A stretch of 64,000 bases of DNA from Ceratopteris richardii (GCA_020310875.1 CM035435.1:72132492-72196491), one strand, 5' to 3'. Shown: positions 1 through 12,225, counted from the stretch's first letter. Made by a program: numbers and translations. Notes: generated by a model from the sequence alone, not told the origin.

Positions 1-54
1 TGTAGGACTATACAATAATGCACAGGAAGAGTCCAGATCTCAACCCATACCAGA

Positions 55-1803
55 TCAGCCTACACCAATCGCCTCAAACAAGGTGTATCCATGCACCTCA
101 AACTGCTCTAGACTCATATCGATAAGAGTCGAGTTCATATCTGACTGATGCAAGAATTGATGAAGTTCCTGCAAAGCTCCCACTCGCTCTATGCCTATGT
201 CAATCATTGAACGATTGACAACTCTAAGTGCAAATGCTCCAATAGCAACTGCAATAACTGGTCTCGAGCATAACAACTCATACATCAGACTCCCGAATGC
301 TGATGAAACATGTGCTATCCTGGCTAACCTAAGCATGTCAGCCATGCCTGTATCCAAGGCATCCAAAGCACCATCGTCAAAACCAATATGTCCTGACATA
401 TCTGTGTCAACATCTGGCATGAGCGAATCCAAGAATGACTGCATAACTGCTGACTCCTCAGCATCTAAATCAGCCATGCTCACAACCAAGGATGTATCTA
501 GCTGTGCATCCTGAGAGCTGGTATGCTCTGGCATACACTGTGTATCATAAGAGCTATCCTGCTCTACCACACCAAGTGTATGATCATGCTCTACATGAGC
601 TAACTGCACAACATCAACACCAAGGTCAAACTAATGATCACACTCTAACTGAGTATCATCATAATGCTCTACATGAGCATCCACATCATGCTCTAAAGCA
701 TCCAACTGATCATGCAAAATATGCTCCAAATGAGCATCCACATGATCAACAAAACCATGCTCCATAGAAGCATCATGAGCATCCAAAACATGCTCTACAT
801 GTGCATCCATCTGAGCATCAGAATCATGCCATACATGTGCATCAAGAATGTCCATAGACCTATCTGTAGGTAGAAAAAATGAGACATGACGAGTCTCACA
901 TCGCACATAAGGCTGAACTCCCACTGAGACGAGACTATCTCTCACATGAAGTACCTGCAGTGGATACATGTGCCCAATACTGGCACCTCTGACAAGCATA
1001 AGCTGTCCCAACTGCAACTGAAAATGATGCTCACCAAGGAATGCATAACATCTGCTCTCCTGTAACTGGCTAACTGAAATCAAGCTCATAGGGAATGAAG
1101 GCACATAACGTACATGTCTGAGAATAAGTGATGCTCCACTAGGTAGCATAAGGCATATATCTCCTGCACCCTCAATATCATATGTCATACCATCAGGCAT
1201 GTGCACACATCCACGACTCTCACCTGAGAATCGACAAAACCACTCACGATGTGGAGTAACATGAAAAATGGCTAATGCATCAAGCAACCAATCCATATGT
1301 GTGCTATCCAATGAACAAGAGGAATCCTGAGATGAACCATAGGAGAAAGTGATATCACCATCACTAGCATAATCAACTACCATAGACTCTCCTGAAACCA
1401 CTACCTGACCTGCATCACATGCATGTCTTTGACGTCGTCGTTGCATCCGCCTGAAGCAACGTCGTCGAGTATGGCCATCACAGCCACAATGCCAACATCG
1501 AAGTCGTCGATGCGATCGATGTCTCACATGAGCCAATGGACTCTCATACATATCATGTAGTCTCTGCCATAATGCACTACTCGTCTCCTCATACATAACA
1601 GACTCATATATAGAATCCACAAGCTGTAATCGAATAGTGGAGCTGGCCAATGCATCCATATCCATCCATACGTGGTCGGGCATGTCACGAGGCCTCTGTG
1701 CATCTCTATGCATATACATGTGTAACCCTGCACGAACCAATGTATGCCACATCTGAGCTTTCCATCTCGGAAAATCAGTGCCATCAAATCGAGAAGACAT
1801 CAT
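55..1803 (-). pseudogene. Copia-derived gag / protease-like / RNase H-connection fusion ORF, lacking integrase and RT
   Basis: Reading starts at the ATG at 1803 and runs 390 codons to a TAG at 631-633. The same frame then stays open for another 191 codons, so one stop divides a frame of about 582 codons. Residues 1-90 look like copia gag (FPRWKAQMWHTLVRAG). A CCHC zinc knuckle follows (C103, C106, H111, C116). Residues 170-285 match the protease/GAG-pre-integrase junction, but the expected D-S-G-A reads D-A-L-A, so protease activity is unlikely. Residues 320-400 are a His/Asp-rich repeat tail (DAHVEH units). Beyond the TAG, residues about 495-580 resemble the copia RT/RNase H connection (GSLMYELLCSRP, then GYT without the usual aspartate). 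Integrase and RT are absent. I infer an internally deleted, non-autonomous derivative. The TAG could be a CAG to TAG change; read-through is not excluded. Confidence 0.65.
640..860. repeat. Degenerate short repeat encoding the His/Asp-rich tail
   Basis: Variants of catgctctacatgagcatcc recur irregularly across this stretch. On the minus strand they encode repeated DAHVEH-like peptides inside the copia-derived ORF. The repeat links the gag/protease part to the RNase H-like part where integrase and RT would normally lie. Confidence 0.6.
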
Positions 1804-2880
1804 GCTGGCAATCCAAGACTAGCAATGTAATAAGAGACTAGAAACAATACTCTATCCTAAATAGGATCACACCTGCATATCCATACTCATAACTCACATC
1901 ACATATGTCTCACTAGAGAAGAAAACCGTGTGAACCACATGTCACATAACCATGCATCTAGCATGCACATAAAACCATGAGCATAAGTCTGCTCACCAAG
2001 TCTCCAAAGTGACCAAGTAGATGTGAAAGAATCCTGGGAAAAATTCGACAGAGTATCCCCTGTAAACTGAGCAATCAAACAAGATAACCAATAACCAAAG
2101 AACAATAAGTAACCTGTCACTACCTATCACTGATCCAAGCAAGGATAATGGCAACTACATATGCCAAAAACTAATAGCAATACATGCCAATACATACAAT
2201 GATGATGTATCTCCCACTCAAGAATGAATCCTGCAAGATGGTCCAACCTGTCATAAACAACCTGTGACCAAGTCCAAGTAAATGGAGATCAACAATGATC
2301 CAAAGCTATCACACAAGCTTCAAGATCCACTAGACTTCTCTTCTAGCATAAAAGCTGTCAAAATTTCGGTAGCATCTCCTCTGTAAAATGGACTCTAGAA
2401 CCAAAATAACCATGTGGGAATAACCATCCAAAACATCAAATCAATGAACATTTGCTAATACAATAGCAAATCAAGGTGACAAACAAGTATGCAATTGAGG
2501 CTCCAATCTGGATCATGTACCTGCAAAGAAAACAAAGATACAAGTACCAATCTAGATCCAAACAATCTCTCATAAAAGATGTGCAATCGATAAGTAAATC
2601 CGTAACCAAGTGGCATAATCAAGATATAGACCACAATGCCACTATACATCCATGATCGAACTCATGATGACCTAAACCTCAAAAAGAGTATACCACAATG
2701 TCATCTTACATGCCAAACGCGTGACAAGATCATGCTCTACTCTCATATGGAGGAGCTACCACAATGATCATACATGTACAATTCCTTGAAGCTCTGAAAA
2801 TAAGAGCTTGCACACCAAAAATTCTCTCTCGAAGAAGTTCCAAAGCAAATTCAACCTCCAAGTGCAATTAGTGAAGATGT
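1804..2880. other. Non-coding stretch, probably leader of the minus-strand copia derivative
   Basis: No open frame or domain is recognisable. It lies upstream of the gag start on the minus strand, so leader or degraded LTR sequence is the simplest reading. I could not find a convincing initiator-tRNA primer-binding site here. Confidence 0.35.
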
Positions 2881-3425
2881 GTTGCTCTGTGTTTTGCTGT
2901 TTCAGAGGTGATAACCTCTGAATCTGAACTTTTGGTCTTCAACAAACTTCAAGATCTAACTCTTGGCTACGTAACGAGATAACGAACACCTCAATCGGAG
3001 GTGCGTAGCTCAAGATATGCTCAAAACAAGCACCTGCTGTCAATTTCACTTTCACTTGCAACAGTACTGCTCTGTATTTTGCAATTTCGGTGACCTTGCA
3101 CTGGGAATCTGAATCTGAGTTCTTCTACAAAGTTGTAGCTAACTTTTCAAGCTACGAGCAGCAAGTTGAATCGTCGCATTCCGAGCTATAGAACTCAAGT
3201 TATGACAAAAAAACCGACATGTTGTCCTACTCAATGTAGATTCGTCTTCTATAATTCTCTGTGTTTTTCGAATTTTCGGCACTTCAGAAGTCCGAATCAG
3301 GTTCTGCGTTCTTCTGTGAAGTTGTAGCTCTCTGTGTTAGCTACGTACAAAACTTTAAAACGTGTCAATCCGAGCTTCTTAGCTCGAGTTATGACCAAAA
3401 TACTGAACAGCTGTCAAGAGATGCC
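2881..3425. repeat. About 184-bp tandem repeat, three diverged units
   Basis: Units start near 2885, 3068 and 3253. Each begins with a ctctgtgtttt-like string, followed by a variant of tctgaatctgagttcttct, then gttgtagct and agctcgagttatgac-like strings. The copies are only moderately similar. Such diverged repeats are common in untranslated and LTR regions of plant LTR retrotransposons. The position is consistent with the LTR or leader of the minus-strand element to the left. Confidence 0.6.
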
Positions 3426-3591
3426 GACCTCCACTTCTACCTTTCCTCACCTAAGCTCCACACTCTTTGAGCTCCCAAGACGAACAAAGAGCAAGGTAAA
3501 AATCGAACTAAAACTTGGAAGTACTTAGAGCTCTTGATTCTTTGAGCTCCCAAGATTGATATTAGCAAGACTAACAAAATGTTTTCTATCC

Positions 3592-3606
3592 CTCCTTATA
3601 TAGGTG
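3592..3606 (-). promoter_or_regulatory. TATA-like motif, candidate LTR promoter
   Basis: On the minus strand this reads CACCTATATAAGGAG, a good plant TATA box. Transcription from it would run through the 184-bp repeats towards the copia-derived ORF. It is therefore a candidate LTR core promoter for that element. No LTR boundary was resolved. Confidence 0.35.
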
Positions 3607-3619
3607 TTTAGAGATAGAT

Positions 3620-6600
3620 ATAAATTGATGATATCATTAATGACGGCAATCTAGGGCTCAAGAGCATTTCTTTTGTATTCATGATTGGATCCTCCATGTG
3701 TGACACTAAGAGGTCCTCTTTCGATAGAGAATCATTAGATGGGATGGGTATGAATAGTTTTGCAATATCTAGGACTTCTTCTTAATATGCTTAAAAAAAT
3801 TCCTACAAGTTTTCTTCTATTAACTTGCAATCATTTACTTGCACATTGCTAGATGATCTTTTCTAAGTTCTCTCTTGGATAGAATATGTCATGCTCAAGT
3901 GATCGCCCATCTTTTATTCAATCATGACAAATCTACTATAATCTATCTAAGATCATTAAAGGATTAGTAAGGATTAAGCCAAGCCATGGCCATAGATATT
4001 TAGGTGGTAATGATTATTCACTATCTTGTGATTCTAAGTGTGGATTGGCTCTTTCTCAATATTCCCTTCATTGAGATCAATACACTTAAACTTAACATCT
4101 TTTGAAGATTGAATGGGTTTTTATGCCAAAGATATATCTAGGATGCTTGATTTAGTTACCTTGTTCCAAACAACTAACCTTGGTATTTCTTGAAAGGAAT
4201 GAAATACTCTGTGTCTAATTCATAAGATTTCCAAAGTGAAAAGAAAAACTAAAACCTTGTATAACTAATTCAAACTTCTACAATATTTGAACTTGTTGTG
4301 AGTCAATCTCTAGGTGACTCAAGACTTGAACTTTTCAAGGATCTGTTTTAACAAGTGCTCATCCATCTTTTGTTCAATCGTGATAAATCTACAATAATCT
4401 ATTGAAGATCATTAAAGGATAAGTAAGGATTGAGCCAAGCCATAGCCATAGGTATTTAGGTGGCAATGATTATTCACTATCTTGTGATTCTTCCTAAGAG
4501 TGGATTGGCTCTTTTTTAATATTTCCCTTCATTGACATCAATACACTTAGACTTAACATCTTTTGAAGATTGAATGGGTTTTTGTGCAAAACATCTATCT
4601 AGGATGCTTGATTTAGTTACCTTGTTTCAACCAACTAGCCTTGACATTATTTGCAAGGAATCAAATACAGTGTGTCAAATCCATATGATTTGGAAAGCGA
4701 AAAGAAAAAACTAAAACCTTATACGACTAAATCAAACTTCTATGATACTTGAACTTGATGTGAGTCAAACTCTAGGTGACTCAAAACAGACTTTTAAAGG
4801 TTATGTTTCAACAAGGCTTTCAAGCATTTTACCAATCTTTTAGAAAACAAAAATGGATTCTCAAAAAGATTCTTGAAGAAAAGCTAAACATCATCAACCA
4901 GCCACAACATATTGATGTGGTTACAAAGCATTAATGTCGACCCACCAAGGTTCCATTAATGATATTTTTACTCAAAACACTAATGTTTTTCTTAAGAATA
5001 GGTTACTTTTATTCAATCCCTTTATGACTTGTTTATAATTGTGCATTACTTTTAGTCAAGTGACGGACTTTACAAAGTTACACTAGGAACTTGATGCTTC
5101 ACTTAGTCTATCTAACCTTAGTTGAAAGGATCATTTCAAAGTTCCATTTTTTCAAAAAATTATCAAATATTTTTTTTATCAAAAGCACTTTAGCTTGAAG
5201 TGTTCCATAATTCAAATGAGTACAGGCTTTGTCAAATTTCTATTATACATGATGATCTTGGAAGGTAATTACTTTGTGATTTTCTAACTTACTTTATCTT
5301 GAAGTATCTTATAAGATCATAGTTTTAACCTCCTTGAATTTCAACTTCTCCTTTGAAGTTTTAATCCCATTGAGGATTCAATCTTACTTCAAGATTCTAT
5401 CTAGGATCTAAAGATACATGTATCCCATGATCCAATGTCCCATGCCATCTTTTCAACATCAATTCAAGTATTATCATGCTCCATACCACCCTATTTTATA
5501 TTCATATTCACATGTGAGTGATACTTATCCTAAAGTCCAAACATACCTTTGTGGAGTACATTCTCACTCAAGTACTTTAAAAGAATTTTAAAGCAATATC
5601 TCTTACTTGATTTTTCAAGTTTTGATTCCTTCATATGATCATTTTGCGATCTCATGCTTTGCCTGGGAAACTTGAGAACCTTTGGATGGAACATCCATCC
5701 TTATTATCTAGAATTTTAAGATAAGAAAACCAAGTATCATTCCAAGTTCTTAAATCTCTCACATTCAAGTCCTATTGGTTATACTCAACCAATTCATAGT
5801 GACAAGAGCTTTTCAATTTTTGACTTCAAATTCCTTCCTTACTAAAGCTTTATGTAGCTACCTTAAGGACTTTACATGGATCTCTACTGCTAAAGTTTGA
5901 TCATTATCTTATGCTTTTGGATTCATCTTTCAAAATTAAGTGATAGGTAAGCTTTATGTGTGATCTTCCACATGGTTATCTTCATCACGATTAGATTCAA
6001 CATGGACAACTTATTCGTGCATACTTACCTTAAGATAAGTATAATTGTGGCATGCTTTTTCTATCTACAGCTCACAACCACCTTAAGGTTTAGGGATCCC
6101 ATTCTTCTAAAGTTTAGCATGCCAAAAGTTATTTTCTAGACGCCTTTCTTGGCTAAGCATCCATATCCTAAAGATGTTTACTTTCCCTCTCCTAACCCAT
6201 CAATTTGGTATAATGATTCTATCATTTCTTCTACAATAGTATATTTGAAAAAATATCAAAGCTTCCATCATTTGATAGCCCTATCTTTAGAATATCATCT
6301 TAAAAGGAAACCATCATATACATATTCTAATATATTTATAAACTTATATCTTGTCTTGGGAAAAGTTCATAGGTCAATGGAGATCCATTTCTTGGGACTT
6401 CTTGTATTCTCAAAAGAGAAGTTCACCTTGACTATGATAGGAAAATAAGATGATTCACAAAATAGAAGACTAAACTATTTCATTTAAGGTTTTGACTTAC
6501 AAACAATCTCATTTCCTAAAGATTACTTATCAAGGTTTCATTTGGAATTTCAAATCTCTTAGATGAAATCACAAAGTAACTATCTAACTTTTTTAAAAGT

Positions 6601-7600
6601 AAGAGCTCTCTCAAAGTCTCCATGTTTTCTTGGCACCCTACATCATTACTATAGATGCAATCATGGAACATAGCATCCATCTATTGCACTCAAAGTTCAA
6701 TCACTCCTTTAGATGGAATCAAGTAAGCTTCACTTCAAAATGCTCATGTAACTTTGACTAGCATCTTAAATTATCATTCTATTGGGATGCATGAGAAGTT
6801 GCATAAGAAAGTGTAAATTCTGTTCTTGCTTGTCTTTATGATAGTCTATAATTTTTCCTAAACTTAGAGTCATGATTAATCTTTCTAGGTTTGCAAATAG
6901 TTATGTAATTTTGCCCATCAATGCAACAAGAAAACTTAATGCTTGACTTTCTTCTTGTGCCTACTTTTTCTTTTTATAATATCCAATATACTTAATGTAA
7001 CACTTCATTAAGTATGTGATACCAAAGTATCACCTTGGGGAAATACTTAGTTACTTGAGTTGCAAGGTTATAAATACACACCTTCACAAACTTCTAGACT
7101 AGTTTTTCATCTTCCGGGATGTCAAATTTGAGCTTTAAAAAGTAAGCTAACTACTATGAAAGTAGTTTCACTTATCTACATCCAAACATTCATGCCCCTT
7201 ATAAATGCAAATGCACATACTTGCATGCATATGCTAGCATGTTTTCATACCCTATACCATCTCTAGCATTGCTTGACTTCCATGCATGCACTTCATGAAT
7301 ACATGCCTAAATAATAACTCTTTCCTTTAAAAGGATGAACATGCTAGAATGCATGTTTTGCATCAAGAACCTTTTCTAAGAGCAAAGAAACGTGCATTGG
7401 ACATTGTGTGCATCCTTTCGAAAGACAAAATGCACAATTAATCATTAATATCCATGCATGTGCTTTTGGATGCAAGCAAGTTTTCTTTGTGCTTGATATG
7501 TTTTCCAATATATCTATGCTCTTCATTTAACCTTAATTATTTTTCATAAAGTTCAAATAAACGTTATAAAAAGTGAGGGCATACCATACTTCAATAATAA
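3620..7600 (-). mobile_element. LARD-family remnant, copy A (non-coding LTR element interior)
   Basis: Several blocks match the reverse complement of the LARD C interior in the same order. Around 5090 acactaggaacttgatgctt matches 18,220-18,240. Around 5430-5560 a block containing gtcccat and ataccaccctattttatatt matches 17,830-17,910. Around 4880-4950 a block containing aacatcatc and gtcgacccac matches 18,370-18,430. No domain or long frame exists in either copy. No LTR was found at either end, so the boundaries are approximate. It also holds a 456-bp tandem duplication. Confidence 0.65.
3896..4815. repeat. Tandem duplication, period about 456 bp
   Basis: Two direct copies begin at caagtg (3896 and 4352). 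They share long strings such as gatcattaaagga, gccaagccat and atcttttgaagattgaatgg. Many differences separate them, so the duplication is old. It lies inside LARD copy A. Confidence 0.85.
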
Positions 7601-7641
7601 TTAAATACAATCTACATGAACAAAGAGCAAAGATACAATCT

Positions 7642-7872
7642 TCAAAGATAATTGAGATCAAGCACAAACTTGGAAAATGCTTGGCTTAAAAAGATAGATA
7701 CTTCCTTCAATTGACCCTCAAGAACAAGCCATTTCAGGTTTGGCATCTTGCTTTGGATCTCCTTCAGAGAGAGCCAATCATGATTGCTATTCTTGCTCTC
7801 CTCCAAGAACCTTCTTCTTGAATGTTGCATTGACATCTCAAAATTATCCATGTATGCTGTCGATGCTTTCAT
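7642..7872 (-). CDS. Unrecognised 76-codon frame at the leader end of LARD copy A
   Basis: An ATG-started frame of 76 codons with a balanced, soluble composition; I do not recognise it. It lies at the side of LARD copy A where the leader would be. That position parallels the unrelated 87-codon frame in LARD B. It may be a captured host fragment or a chance frame. No splice sites or neighbours support a real gene. Confidence 0.15.
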   Translation of the reverse strand: MKASTAYMDNFEMSMQHSRRRFLEESKNSNHDWLSLKEIQSKMPNLKWLVLEGQLKEVSIFLSQAFSKFVLDLNYL

Positions 7873-8456
7873 AACACGTCCTTAATGCTTGATGCACCCT
7901 CGTCCGAGTAGCAATTGAGTTCTCTTTTACATGCTACAAGATAAGCTCTTCGACATTGATTCAAGCAGCCGCCTTTATGGTTGCATTGTCTTCCTTGCAT
8001 GATTATGGGTTCAACACCTAACTTCCAAATTTCTTAAATTCGCCATGAAGAAACGGTCCTTTTAGTACTCTCAACAACTTGGTACACACATAATTGAGAG
8101 TGCGAGTGATGGGATGTCAGTCAATATTAGTACTACTCGGTTCAAATGGTAGAGTATTGACTGAGATAGCTGCGAGGATAGGGATGTCAGTCATTCAGAA
8201 TCAAAACAGATTTAGTTGATAAGAAAGCTGTTGAACACCCGATGGTGATTTCACAACGATCTTGAATTCGACTGGTAAGCAGTGTTGAGTACAATGGCTG
8301 CGAGGGAATAAAGAACACAACGACTTGCGAGGTCCTGGATGTAACTTACGTATTAGAAGAATAAAGGTGCTCAAATAATCGAGGCTACAATCATAAGTCA
8401 TCTTCGTGCTGGATGTTTCAGCGAGAAATACGATCGAGTTCCATCACCACATCCAC

Positions 8457-8810
8457 TATATAAGAATCCTCGGTCGAAAGCTGGTTTAGAGAGAAGCTGA
8501 AACAAATGAATACTGCGGTAACATCTGTATAGGCGCGAGTAGCACCAATAATCAAAGGTATTCCTTATTTTCTACAGATTGGTAATGAAATGGCAACGAA
8601 GGATATACACGTAGAACGACCTGTTCGATCTCTCCAGATCCTCTTTATGAGGATCTTCGTTCGAAAGATGGTTTGGAGGAAAGCTGGAGCTAACGAAAAA
8701 TGCGTGGATATCTGAAAGCGCGAGGTGCAAGATTAATGAGGAAGGGTATTGTTCTATTTCCATAGATTGGAAGTGTGGCAACGAAGGATGTACACAAAGA
8801 TAGGATATAA
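8457..8810. repeat. Degenerate tandem duplication, period about 185 bp
   Basis: Unit one (about 8457-8615) and unit two (about 8640-8803) share in order: tat-aagaatcctcggtcgaaag / tatgaggatcttcgttcgaaag, a ggttt-gagagaagctg string, gcgcgag, and tggcaacgaaggat(a/g)tacac. The similarity is clear but well diverged. Confidence 0.65.
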
Positions 8811-9259
8811 TTGGCTGATAGATATATAAGTGGTCAGTGAAGTGAATGTACGAGATTCCATATACAATCAAGTTAGTTCTCTTTACTTTTGATTAGTGCC
8901 AACAGTTCAGGAAGACAAATCTATATAATATAGTACAATGGACAACGCTGAAAGTCCAGGCTATCAAAAATGAACCCTGACACATGAAACCCTTTGACAA
9001 ATCAAGTCTCTTCATTATGATCAATCCAGTGCATAGACAGAGATCTAGCTTTGGAGCAGTAAGTTGGCTGCTGTTTCAGTTTCTGTGTACTTGATTTCTC
9101 GTTATTCAAATTCTAGCTTCGCTCTTAGATTCTTTACCATGATGTCTCTTTTACATTATGACCTAAACACAAACAAACTTTTAACTGACATTTCAAACCA
9201 CCATGAAAAAGAGACATTTCATGAAAAAACATAATCAAATACAAGTAAACTTCAATGAG

Positions 9260-9510
9260 CTGCTTGGACTAATCCTTAGAACCAATAAGCAGTACAGATT
9301 GTTAAATTGAGTGAACTGGTTGCGTTAATCCCCATATACAATAAGCGATCTGCCTTTAATCATCTCCATAGTTATTTCCCATGCACTGCTTGGACTAATC
9401 CTCAGAACCAATAAGCAGTACATTCTAAAAAATCAATTAGCTGCTTGCATTACTCCCCAGACGCAATAAGCAATCTGCTTGAATCATCTCCAGAATTATT
9501 TCCCATAGGC
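9260..9510. repeat. 126-bp tandem duplication built of stem-loop modules
   Basis: Units start at 9260 and 9386. Each opens with CTGCTTGG, then an actaatcc core, then CCAATAAGCAG, so CTGCTT pairs with AAGCAG. A second, weaker module of the same form follows (ttgcgttaatcccc / ttgcattactcccc, then caataagc). Each unit ends with atcatctcca..attatttccca. So there are four related hairpin-like modules in two tandem units. Confidence 0.7.
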
Positions 9511-9982
9511 AAATTTCACTGTAAAATGCCCCATGTACGTCAATGATAAAGTAATCACAAAAAAAAAGCTCCAGAACTTCAACAACAAATGATATTCACC
9601 TTCAACTTCCTATTCCTTTAACTCAGCTTTCCATCTTAAGCGCATAGCTTTAAGCCAAACTTGGCTTTACTCGCGATTTACTTGACCTCCATCTCCTTAT
9701 TATCCATTATCTTAGTCAATATAATAAACAACGTAACATACAAGGACAACATTCAGAAAAAAATGTAGTTAAATCGAATTTCAAAAAATTGAGAGCACTG
9801 CGTGCACCATTCACGTGCAATCTAGAGCCCTATTCATTAAAAAATTCTCTATTGGATCGAAGTTCCAAAGTTGAAAGCAATGCTTAATTACGCAATTCTT
9901 TGATACAACCCGGAATCCATAGTCGTCATGTACCAACCATTGATAAAAGCATTTCCGCTGAATGCGTGGCTAGGAAAGATCA

Positions 9983-10122
9983 ATCTGATAATAGGAGTCC
10001 TAATCACAAGTACGCACTGATCTGGTACACACAACATTTAACAACACATAAAATCTGATAATAGGAGTCATATTCACAAGTACGCACTGATCTGGTCCAC
10101 ACAACATTTAACAACACATAAA
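9983..10122. repeat. 70-bp near-perfect tandem duplication
   Basis: The unit begins atctgataataggagtc and ends caacacataaa. Copy one is 9983-10052 and copy two is 10053-10122. They differ at a few positions, including ccta/cata and gtac/gtcc. Confidence 0.9.
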
Positions 10123-11112
10123 ATCGTGCTCAAATAGGGACTTCAGTTTCAGAACCGCACCAGAATTTTGAGATCCTTATCTGATTCACATAGAAAACGC
10201 CTATTGAGTTCGTTACCTGGGAAAGGTCAACTGCCTTCCAATGACACTGAATACAACAATGATACTGAATACAACATTAAAGCAATAAGCTGCTTTCGAA
10301 GACAAACGAAGCCAATGCTTACAGAGAAGCCAAACGAAGCAATAAGCGCAAATCGGGATAAAAGTTTTCGGATGCCAAAGTTTGATAGCCTGGTTCTATA
10401 AGTCGTAGAGGAAAGGCAGTAGTATAGAAAGCATAGAACCACAACTACATGGACTCCTGATACCAGAGAACTTCAAGAACATATCACTTTCAATAACGTC
10501 TTCACCTAAGAGAAGATTTTGCATAAACACAATTTCCCCATGGATTGCGGAACAATAAACAAGACAAAATTACCAGAAGCCTAGGGGTTTGTTTCCCTGG
10601 AGTATAACAGATGTTCAGAAATGAAACGATGAACTGATCCATGTTCTGAGCAAGGCCATAAGTTAGCCCTCGAGAACGAGCAATCTAGACAATCCAAGAG
10701 GCATTACTAGCAAACAACAACAAAAAGCTAAACGTATATCATGCTTGTCAAAATATTTTAAAACAGTAGCAAACTGAAGAACAAGCATGAGTACATGCTA
10801 CACAAATCCACGTTTCAGCAGTAAGCGCAATTTCTCGGCACGGATATCTACGTCCCGAAAGATGGTATATTTTTACTCTACTGCTTCATCATAGCCGACA
10901 GGAAACATCATCAATCTTCTCATTCAATCCCCGCTATGGCTGTACGTCCACAACTGAATGTGAAGGATGCATAAGCCTTCCTAAGATCAGAGCATGAAAA
11001 GCGGCGGAGGGGACGTGCCAAGCTCACCAGAGCAGTACCCTACAGCGCGCCGATTCAAGAATATCTTTCATTAATTGATCCCCTCTAGGCTGAGGAAGAT
11101 TAGTGCTATGGG

Positions 11113-11146
11113 CTATATAAGCGACAAATTATCCCATCTAGGGTTT
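11113..11146 (+). promoter_or_regulatory. Candidate Pol II promoter: TATA box plus telo-box
   Basis: CTATATAAG at 11113-11121 lies 16 bp upstream of CTAGGGTTT (11138-11146), a telo-box often seen near plant start sites. A GC-richer stretch with GACGTGCC lies about 100 bp upstream. No credible gene follows on the plus strand, so it could be a relic or chance. Confidence 0.25.
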
Positions 11147-11439
11147 CCACTGTTTCTAAGCATGAAGTTGTCTCCAATCAGATTTCAACTTTACTACAAA
11201 AATCGATTTCTTTTCCAGAAAATATTACTGTAATATTTAAAAAATCCAGAAAAATATTACTGACTAAAAAAAAAAAGATAAGCTACACTGCCTCAAATTT
11301 GGGGAAACAGGTTCCCCATATGCAGATCACATGCGATCAAATATCATAAACAATCTCGCATATGAATACAAGGAGAGAACCCTCCATTTACAAGGTTTCA
11401 TGATTTTTTGTAAATGAACTATTACATACTTAATAGTTG

Positions 11440-12150
11440 GGACATTTTATTGAGGGCATAATAAGGACTCCTCAACCAAGAATAGAGCAACGGGGAGCGG
11501 TCCACTTTGGTATATCAAACACCGTCCTATTTCTTTCTAACAAGAAGCACCAAAGCTAATTTGTTCTCCACATCATCCCTAAAGAGATGTACATCTTGTA
11601 ACCTTCTCTGATAAGTAACCCCCTCTATTTGAAAGAATTGGGATGAATTCTTTTGGAATTTGACTCTAGCACTATTAGTAGATTACAAGTAGCTTAGATT
11701 CCATTTTAAGATGCATAAATATGTCAATAATATCCTCATGTTTTTTTAGAAGAGGGTTGAACCCCCTATACAAGGTGGAAGCAAAAATCTTGTAGATAGA
11801 AGTCTGACATTTAATGGGTCTCCAGTTACTAAGATCACTTTCATTTCCTTTTTTTGTATAAGCTTAATGACATTAGCCAACTCTAACAGCTTCTTCGAAC
11901 ACAAGAAGGAGATAGAGGTGATGAAATCTTTAATCTCCTATAAAATGAGTTGCGGATGCCATCTATATCTAAGACTTTATCAGGCTAGATGTTGATAATG
12001 GTTTCTTTGACCTCACTGATAGAGAGGGGCAAGTCCCTTGGGTGATGTAGGCATGAGCTTTCTAGGGTGATGTAGGCATGAGCTTTCTCGATGTCCTCCC
12101 TACTCTTGGGAGAACTAGAGAAAACATTGCCAAAGAAATCTTGAGCAACA
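11440..12150 (-). pseudogene. LINE (L1-type) fragment, region between endonuclease and RT
   Basis: The minus-strand translation in shifting frames gives LSISEVKETIINI then PDKVLDIDGI, followed by VIKLIQKKG, then DLSNWRPI and IYKIFASTL. This is the conserved approach to the RT domain in plant L1-like ORF2 (the 'DKAPGPDG ... LIPK ... WRPISL ... YKI' series). Several frameshifts and a CAG to TAG-like stop break it, and no RT catalytic motif is present. It has no intact end, target duplication or poly(A) that I could find. It appears to be a different insertion from the LINE at 56 kb. Confidence 0.6.
12040..12088. repeat. 25-bp perfect tandem duplication
   Basis: gggtgatgtaggcatgagct plus ttct occurs at 12040-12063 and again at 12065-12088. 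Confidence 0.95.
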
Positions 12151-12225
12151 AGCAACTTACGCTACAACATAATGGGAGCCATAGTGATGGCCCCTTAAAA
12201 AAAAATGTGGAGCATTACTTATGTG

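Larger units (their letters stand above)
7880..11430. other. No recognisable gene; several short tandem duplications
   Basis: I found no domain, LTR or long frame. The composition is mixed and less poor in CG than its neighbours. It contains three tandem duplications and a TATA-plus-telo-box motif, described separately. It could be degraded transposon, or intergenic DNA next to a lost gene. Confidence 0.4.

Noticed and set aside
10168..10442. Small protein genes on either strand
   Set aside because: Short overlapping frames with no domain, lying next to a tandem duplication; no start context or neighbour supports them.
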